DNA from: Bryobacteraceae bacterium
GTDB taxonomy: Bacteria; Acidobacteriota; Terriglobia; Bryobacterales; Bryobacteraceae
DNA: 11,029 bases
Assembly (NCBI GenBank): GCA_030036985.1
Contig: JASHSD010000887.1
Coordinates: forward strand, 1-11,029
Direction of reading: 5' to 3'
A model generated the notes under the pieces. That model did no database searches. It was not told where the DNA came from and saw only the letters and a program-made list of their open reading frames with translations. The translations under genes and the position numbers were made by a program. The stretch's first letter is position 1. Each line of letters starts with the position of its first letter. Positions 6,761 through 11,029 of this stretch are shown in pieces.

Positions 6761-6921
6761 GTGATCGGCATCGATCTCGAAGAGGACGGGCGTTCATCGC
6801 TTCGGTGCCGGAATTACCTGGAGTGATGGCCTACGACACCACGAAGCATGGCGCGATAAGAAAGGCAAATGCAATCGCGATTCGGGTGCTCGCCGAGACG
6901 ATCAAAAGCGGCGAGGATTTT
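6761..6921 (+). pseudogene. Frameshifted HicB-like (RNase-H-fold antitoxin) remnant
   Basis: From a GTG at 6761 the frame reads VIGIDLEEDGR, then breaks at 6791-6793. The next frame continues directly with FIASVPELPGVMAY and an Ala/Ile-rich helix ending IRVLAETIKSGE (to 6915). Joined, the pieces give the hallmark of HicB-type proteins: EEDGRxIAxVPELPGVxAYG, then a helix in which Ala and Lys recur and which ends near 'LAxxIxxGE'. One base lost in the Arg codon explains the break. The GTG overlaps the ancestral TGA of the preceding gene as GTGA (6761-6764), the usual arrangement for translationally coupled pairs. After 6921 nothing matches HicB or HicA, and the icd stop codon is at 6976, so no toxin partner remains. 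HicB proteins normally neutralise HicA RNases; here the product is probably not made. Confidence 0.75.
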
Positions 6922-6975
6922 CGACGAACCGGCCAGCCGGATTGCCAATACGCCGCCACGGCACGGCTTCTGTCG

Positions 6976-9195
6976 CTACATTCGATCTATGATCGCGTTC
7001 AGCGTGGCGCTGGGCCGCATGGCTGCGACACACTTATCTTCGTCCGGAAAATAGTACCCCCCGATATCCACCGGTTTGCCCTGCGCCGCCAACAACTCCT
7101 GCGTGATCCTGCCCCCGGCTCCCGCCAGGGCTGCGGCTACCGGAGTGAAGCGTCGCTTTAAATCTGCATCCTCGTCCTGGGCTGCGAGCGCTTTGGCCCA
7201 CGCCAACGCGAGATAGTACGTCGAACCACGGTTATCGATCTCGTTCACCTTCGGCGAGGGGTAGCGGGAGTCTTCGAGGTACTGGCCGATCGCCTCGTCC
7301 AGCGTTTTGGAAAGGACCTCCGCGCGCGGGTTACCGCATTTTGTCGCCACCAGTTCCAGGGATGGGGCCAGGGCGCAGTACTCCCCGAGCGAATCCCATC
7401 GCAGATGACCTTCTTTCAACAACTGCCGGACATGCTTGGGCGCCGAACCGCCGGCTCCGGTTTCGAACAACTGGCCGCCCTGGAGCAGCGGCACGATCGA
7501 GAGCATACGGGCGCTTGTACCCAACTCGAGAATCGGGAACAGGTCGGTGAGATAGTCGCGAAGCACGTTTCCCGTGACGGAGATGGTATCTTCGCCGCGA
7601 CGAATTCGCTTGAGCGAGAATTTCATTGCCTCTTCAGGCTTCATGATCCTGATGTCGAGGCCGGAGAGGTCGTGGTCGGCGAGATACCTTTTCACCTTCT
7701 GAATAATTTGCGCATCGTGGCCGCGATCCGGGTCGAGCCAGAACACCGCGGGTGTGCCGGTCGCCCGCGCTCGTGTCACTCCCAGCTTCACCCAGTCGCG
7801 GATGGGCTCATCTTTCGTCTGGCAGGCGCGGAAGATATCGCCACGCTCGACTCTCTGTTCGAGCAGTATGCTGCCGCTGTCGTCAACGATACGAATCGTT
7901 CCGTTATCCGGCGCTGTAAAGGTCTTGTCGTGCGAACCGTATTCTTCGGCCTTCTGAGCCATGAGGCCAACGTTGGACACGCTCCCCATGGTTGCCGGAT
8001 CGAACTGTCCGTTCTGCCTGCAGTCCTCTATTACGATTTGATAGATAGTGGCGTAGCAGCGGTCCGGGATCACCGCAACCGTGTCCTGCAATGCGTCGCC
8101 TTTATTCCACATCCTGCCGCCATCGCGAATCAGCACCGGCATGGATGCGTCGATGATTACATCGCTGGGAACATGCAGGTTGGTCCTGCCCGCACGGGTG
8201 TCCACCATGGCCAAAGCGGGACGCTGTTCATAACAAGCTGCAATATCGGCTTCGATCTCAGCCTTTTTCGCGGCCGGAAGCTGGTCGAGTTTGCCGAGCA
8301 CGTCGGCCAGTCCGTTATTTACATTGGCGCCGATCTCTGCGAGGACGCCGGCATGTTTCCGCAGGGCATCGGCGAAAAACTCCGCCACACAGTGCCCGAA
8401 CATGATTGGGTCGGAGACCTTCATCATCGTGCACTTGAGATGCAAGGAGAACAGCGCATTATCGGCTTTGGCGGCGGCGATCTGCTCCGCATAGAATGCC
8501 CGCAGCGCTTTCACGTTCATGACCGCGCAGTCGACAACTTCACCCTCGGTCAGCGGGATTCTTTGTTTCAGGACTTTCACGGCGCCGGCGGAATCCGCGA
8601 ATTCGATACGCATCCCGGTGGCAGAGTTCACAATCACCGATTTCTCGCTGCCATAGAAGTCCTTGTCGCTCATATGGGCGACACGCGTCACCGAGCCGGA
8701 TTTGGGCCAGGGCTTCATCATTTTATGCGGATGTTTCCGCGCGAAGGTTTTCACTGATGCGGGTGCGCGCCGGTCGGAGTTGCCTTCGCGCAACACGGGA
8801 TTCACCGCCGAGCCCAGGACGACCGCGAATCGGGCCTGCACCGCTCGCTCCTCCTCGGTAGAGGGGCTATCGGGATAGTCGGGAATTCGATAGCCCTTCC
8901 CCTGAAGTTCCGCAATCGCGTCCCGGAGTTGGGGAATCGAGGCGCTGATGTTGGGCAGCTTGATGATGTTGGCCTCGGGCGTCTTCGCAAGCTCCCCCAG
9001 CCGCGTCAATTCGTCGGGAATTCTTTGGTCTTGCCTGAGACACTCAGGGAAGTTGGCGACAATACGGCCGGCGAGCGAGATGTCGGCGGTTTCGATCTCT
9101 ACCCCGGTATCTTTGAAGTACGCTCGCAGGATAGGCAGCAGCGCATACGACGCCAGCGCCGGCGCCTCGTCGGTCTTGGTCCACGTGAGCTTCAT
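6976..9195 (-). CDS. icd: Monomeric NADP-dependent isocitrate dehydrogenase
   Basis: The enzyme oxidatively decarboxylates isocitrate to 2-oxoglutarate and yields NADPH in the cytoplasmic TCA cycle. The 739-aa product has the length of the monomeric class (about 740 aa), unrelated in size to the dimeric 400-aa class. Substrate-site residues fall where the Azotobacter enzyme has them (numbers from memory): Ser129, Asn132, Arg136 and Arg142 in GSAVNPVLREGNSDRRAP, Lys254, Tyr419. Metal ligands Asp349, Asp547 and Asp551 are present. The NADP 2'-phosphate contacts His588 (GSAPKHVRQ) and Arg599 are kept, so NADP use is expected; the third reported contact, Arg649, seems replaced by Pro648. The ATG at 9195 has no Shine-Dalgarno sequence in front of it, but the N-terminus MKLTWTKTDEAPALASYALLP is the family start. 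The long plus-strand frame inside it is a shadow. Downstream gene remnants end about 55 bp from its stop, tail to tail. Confidence 0.97.
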   Translation of the reverse strand: MKLTWTKTDEAPALASYALLPILRAYFKDTGVEIETADISLAGRIVANFPECLRQDQRIPDELTRLGELAKTPEANIIKLPNISASIPQLRDAIAELQGKGYRIPDYPDSPSTEEERAVQARFAVVLGSAVNPVLREGNSDRRAPASVKTFARKHPHKMMKPWPKSGSVTRVAHMSDKDFYGSEKSVIVNSATGMRIEFADSAGAVKVLKQRIPLTEGEVVDCAVMNVKALRAFYAEQIAAAKADNALFSLHLKCTMMKVSDPIMFGHCVAEFFADALRKHAGVLAEIGANVNNGLADVLGKLDQLPAAKKAEIEADIAACYEQRPALAMVDTRAGRTNLHVPSDVIIDASMPVLIRDGGRMWNKGDALQDTVAVIPDRCYATIYQIVIEDCRQNGQFDPATMGSVSNVGLMAQKAEEYGSHDKTFTAPDNGTIRIVDDSGSILLEQRVERGDIFRACQTKDEPIRDWVKLGVTRARATGTPAVFWLDPDRGHDAQIIQKVKRYLADHDLSGLDIRIMKPEEAMKFSLKRIRRGEDTISVTGNVLRDYLTDLFPILELGTSARMLSIVPLLQGGQLFETGAGGSAPKHVRQLLKEGHLRWDSLGEYCALAPSLELVATKCGNPRAEVLSKTLDEAIGQYLEDSRYPSPKVNEIDNRGSTYYLALAWAKALAAQDEDADLKRRFTPVAAALAGAGGRITQELLAAQGKPVDIGGYYFPDEDKCVAAMRPSATLNAIIDRM

Positions 9196-9231
9196 ATATG
9201 TGAGCGGGTGTAGAGAGAACGCGCGGTCGCA

Positions 9232-9241
9232 AGACCGGTCT
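9232..9241. promoter_or_regulatory. 10-bp palindrome upstream of icd
   Basis: AGACCGGTCT is a perfect palindrome 37 bp before the icd start codon. On the minus strand TATGAT (9256-9261), a possible -10 box, lies 14 bp further upstream, which would place the palindrome in the early leader. It could be an operator; one 10-bp palindrome is also possible by chance. Confidence 0.25.
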
Positions 9242-9249
9242 CAAACTAA

Positions 9250-9879
9250 ATGCGTATCATAACATCGGCACTCCGGTGGCGACTCGTCTGTTGCGCACCG
9301 ATCAGGATCAACCTAGCCGTCCCGCTTCTGCCGAATGGTCAGACATTTTCTTCGCTGGAAGTACTGTCGGTCGCCACATCGGAGGCGCCCTTACCGCGCC
9401 GTCCCTGGGGCCGGCCAGTCCCTGAGCCCGTCGCACGAGCGCTTCCGCTGACCGACGCGAATCCCAGCCTGATGATGAACGACTCACTGACTCTGCCCGT
9501 CACGATCAGTTCGGAGGGGTTTGTCGCCATGGTGCTGAATGCCGACGGATCGGTCAACTCTCCCACAAACCCAGCCGCGCTCGGATCGGTGGTCTCAGTG
9601 TTCGTGAACGGGCTGGCTCCGAACCCCTATATCGGCAACCCCGCCGTTCAGTTCTTCGCGCAGGGTTGGACCGTCACGAACACGCAGCAATCCGGCCCGT
9701 TTCTTTGGGAGGTGAGCCTTCAGATGTCCCCTGCGCTGACAACCAACTGCGGCTGCCCGGCCGGCGAAGGACCCTCGTGTGCGGAAAACTTCTCTTTGGA
9801 GTACACTTACGGAGGCTCGGGCCAGTTACCCGTCAGCTCCGGCGAGACAACCTATGCGGTCGTCTATGTGAACTGCTGA
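9250..9879 (+). CDS. Fragment of a TIGR03437-type secreted protein, possibly a relic
   Basis: Residues 90-120, including FVAMVLNADGSVNSPTNPAA and GSVVSVFVNG, match the second part of the TIGR03437-type domain abundant in Solibacter-like acidobacteria, where 'A.VLNQDGTVNSATNPA..GSV' is the hallmark (from memory). That domain sits at the C-terminus of large secreted proteins and its function is unknown. Here the first part of the domain and the long upstream region are missing. Residues 1-70 have no clear signal peptide and look non-native (Arg/Pro-rich 48-62). The C-terminal part (121-209) is beta-like with Cys167, Cys169, Cys177 and Cys209, fitting an extracytoplasmic protein. No ribosome site precedes ATG 9250. 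The most likely reading is the 3' remnant of a larger gene, or a small diverged member whose start is wrong. It ends 9 bp from the end of the convergent VOC gene. Confidence 0.5.
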   Translation: MRIITSALRWRLVCCAPIRINLAVPLLPNGQTFSSLEVLSVATSEAPLPRRPWGRPVPEPVARALPLTDANPSLMMNDSLTLPVTISSEGFVAMVLNADGSVNSPTNPAALGSVVSVFVNGLAPNPYIGNPAVQFFAQGWTVTNTQQSGPFLWEVSLQMSPALTTNCGCPAGEGPSCAENFSLEYTYGGSGQLPVSSGETTYAVVYVNC

Positions 9880-9888
9880 AGCTCATAA

Positions 9889-10728
9889 TCACCCGCGAAT
9901 CTGCATCGTAATCCCATTCAGATCCTTGAATGTGACTGATTTGGAATTCGCGGCGACAACCTCAGCGCTTGCCTGTTTGAGCTTCGCCGGCGCGGTCTTG
10001 GGATCGAAATCGGCCACGCGCAGGGAAATATGATGGATGCTGGGTTTCTCTCCGGAAGCAACCTGCTCCAGCGCCAAACGAGTGTGGGCAAGCTGGAACC
10101 ACACGGTGTCGGGCTTTTTCGTGCGCGGGAGTTCCGCTCCGAAAATCTTCTTGTAGTGCGCGGCGGAGGCTTCGAGATTCGATACATGCAGCACTATGTG
10201 GTCGGCGCCGATGGCATGGAACAACGGCTCGTCCACCGAAATGCGGGGGCCCGGCACAATTGTTCCCGCCAAACCGGCCGGAACGGGGAGCAATTGAAGT
10301 CGCAATCCATCCGGATCGGCAGCCATGCCCAAGGGGCCGTTGCCGGCAAAAGCGATGCCCGCGGCTTCCATGACCTTGCGCGCTTCGCCGCGGCCATAGC
10401 CTTCGGTCAACACGCAGAAATGATCGATGAAAGGCGGCACGTCGGTGTGTTGGCCGAATGCCAGGTAACTGATTCCGAGTCGCACATAAAAGCGCGGCGG
10501 CGGGTCTTTCTCCTTGAACAACTGGGTGTCGAAAATTCTGCCGTAAAAACGCGCGGCGGCTTCCGCATCGGGCACGGTGTATCCGAAGTGTTCGAGCCCT
10601 GTGTTGCGCAGCGGCAATCCCGGCGACGCCGATTGCGCGGCCGAACGGAGAGCTGCCGCAAGTCCGCCGCCGAGTCCGTATAAAGCCGTTCTTCGTGAGA
10701 AAGGGCGCGAGAAAAGTGCGGAGTTCAT
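9889..10728 (-). CDS. Two-module VOC-superfamily protein with Tat-like leader
   Basis: The 279-aa product has two vicinal-oxygen-chelate (glyoxalase/dioxygenase fold) modules: about residues 43-150, starting LEHFGYTVPDAEAAARFYGR, and 172-279, starting ADHIVLHVSNLEASAAHY. Such proteins catalyse metal-dependent isomerisation, ring opening or resistance reactions; which one cannot be told here. The usual metal ligands are His early in each module and Glu in the last strand. His47 and His103, and His177 and His232/233, are present, but the last-strand position holds Gln in both (Gln145 in LRLQLLP, Gln276 in ITMQIRG). Residues 9-34 carry an SRRTALYG motif and a Gly/Ala-rich core, resembling a twin-arginine export signal, so it may act folded in the periplasm. 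Start: ATG 10728 with GGAG 9 nt upstream; the frame is open to 10806 but the extra residues precede the leader and fit poorly. Confidence 0.88.
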   Translation of the reverse strand: MNSALFSRPFSRRTALYGLGGGLAAALRSAAQSASPGLPLRNTGLEHFGYTVPDAEAAARFYGRIFDTQLFKEKDPPPRFYVRLGISYLAFGQHTDVPPFIDHFCVLTEGYGRGEARKVMEAAGIAFAGNGPLGMAADPDGLRLQLLPVPAGLAGTIVPGPRISVDEPLFHAIGADHIVLHVSNLEASAAHYKKIFGAELPRTKKPDTVWFQLAHTRLALEQVASGEKPSIHHISLRVADFDPKTAPAKLKQASAEVVAANSKSVTFKDLNGITMQIRG

Positions 10729-10752
10729 TGGTGGACGCTCCATCAAACCGGG

Positions 10753-10762
10753 TAGTATATAC
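10753..10762. promoter_or_regulatory. Possible shared -10 region between divergent genes
   Basis: The 52-bp gap between the VOC and metallo-hydrolase starts holds the palindrome GTATATAC (10755-10762). It supplies TATACT for the minus strand and TAGTAT or TATATA for the plus strand, so one AT-rich core could serve both genes. No good -35 box is seen on either side. The rest of the gap is GC-rich. Confidence 0.3.
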
Positions 10763-10780
10763 CTATCGACTGGTACAGAT

Positions 10781-11029
10781 ATGCAACGGCTGTTGTCGCT
10801 CACCATGGTTTTCGCCGCCGCGATTTACGCGCAGGCGCCGAAGCTTACGCTGAAAGTCCACACGGGCAAAGGCCAGATCGGCTACGACGTCAACTCGACC
10901 ATGATTTCGGGCGAGAAAGACATGCTGGTCATCGACCCGCAGTTCACCCTCAGCGAAGCCCATAAGCTGGCTGCGGAAATCCTCGAATCGAAGAAGAATC
11001 TGGTTCTGATTTACGTGACGCATCCACAC
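10781..11029 (+). CDS. Secreted metallo-beta-lactamase-fold hydrolase (N-terminal part)
   Basis: Eighty-three codons are visible before the window ends. Residues 1-19 (MQRLLSL..FAAAIYAQA) form a signal peptide cut near AQA, so the protein is exported. The mature part runs KLTLKVHTGKGQIGYDVNST, then a MISGEKDMLVIDPQF segment and a helix (56-71), followed by LVLIYVTHPH at 74-83. That is the beta-alpha-beta start of the metallo-beta-lactamase fold, with the first metal-binding segment (T)HxHxDH just beginning at His81 and His83; the Asp-His and the later ligands lie beyond the window, so the active site cannot be judged. Proteins of this kind include lactonases, RNases and various hydrolases; the substrate is unknown. 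It is divergent from the VOC gene 52 bp away and may share its control region. The ribosome site is weak (GGTACAG). Confidence 0.85.
   Translation, partial: MQRLLSLTMVFAAAIYAQAPKLTLKVHTGKGQIGYDVNSTMISGEKDMLVIDPQFTLSEAHKLAAEILESKKNLVLIYVTHPH

Noticed and set aside
6929..6940. CCGGC-CA-GCCGG inverted repeat as icd terminator
   Set aside because: Only 5 bp, 2-nt loop and no T-run on either strand; tight loop makes it a poor hairpin.
6922..6975. HicA-type toxin after the HicB remnant
   Set aside because: None of the three plus-strand frames shows the HicA double-stranded-RNA-binding fold or its conserved His; the stretch is too short before icd ends.
7405..8757. 450-codon open frame on the plus strand
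   Set aside because: It is fully antisense to icd, whose protein is recognised along its whole length; the product has no family resemblance and GC-rich codon bias explains the open frame.

Overview
The window looks like a chromosomal piece of a GC-rich soil-type bacterium, most likely an acidobacterium of the Bryobacterales/Solibacter group. The pointers are a fragment resembling the TIGR03437-type domain typical of that group, a secreted GH67 alpha-glucuronidase with an extra C-terminal domain, a fused-type spermidine-synthase membrane protein, a monomeric isocitrate dehydrogenase and a hairpin-rich interspersed repeat. The assignment is inference; no rRNA, tRNA or other marker is present.

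Layout. 1-1188 (minus): a polytopic membrane protein of the fused MFS/spermidine-synthase type, cut by the window edge. 1274-3333 (minus): two genes, a four-helix-bundle PA2169/DUF2383 protein followed by a 496-aa protein I do not recognise, probably co-transcribed. 3385-3503: a cluster of perfect hairpins that looks like a dispersed repeat. 3541-5970 (plus): secreted GH67 alpha-glucuronidase (aguA) with all three catalytic acids. 6097-6921 (plus): a small, less GC-rich block with an orphan 144-aa gene, a ribbon-helix-helix antitoxin-like gene that stops early, and a frameshifted HicB-like remnant. 6976-9195 (minus): monomeric NADP-dependent isocitrate dehydrogenase. 9250-9879 (plus): a fragment with part of a TIGR03437-like domain. 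9889-10728 (minus): a two-module VOC protein with a Tat-like leader. 10781-11029 (plus): the start of a secreted metallo-beta-lactamase-fold protein, divergent from the VOC gene.

The genes do not form one pathway. aguA serves xylan side-chain removal and icd serves the TCA cycle and NADPH supply; both sit among accessory material. The most interesting parts are the multi-hairpin repeat in front of aguA, the decaying antitoxin/HicB pair with two separate lesions, and the unrecognised 496-aa protein next to a DUF2383 gene. I did not find a clear new multi-gene system; these are the places where one could hide.
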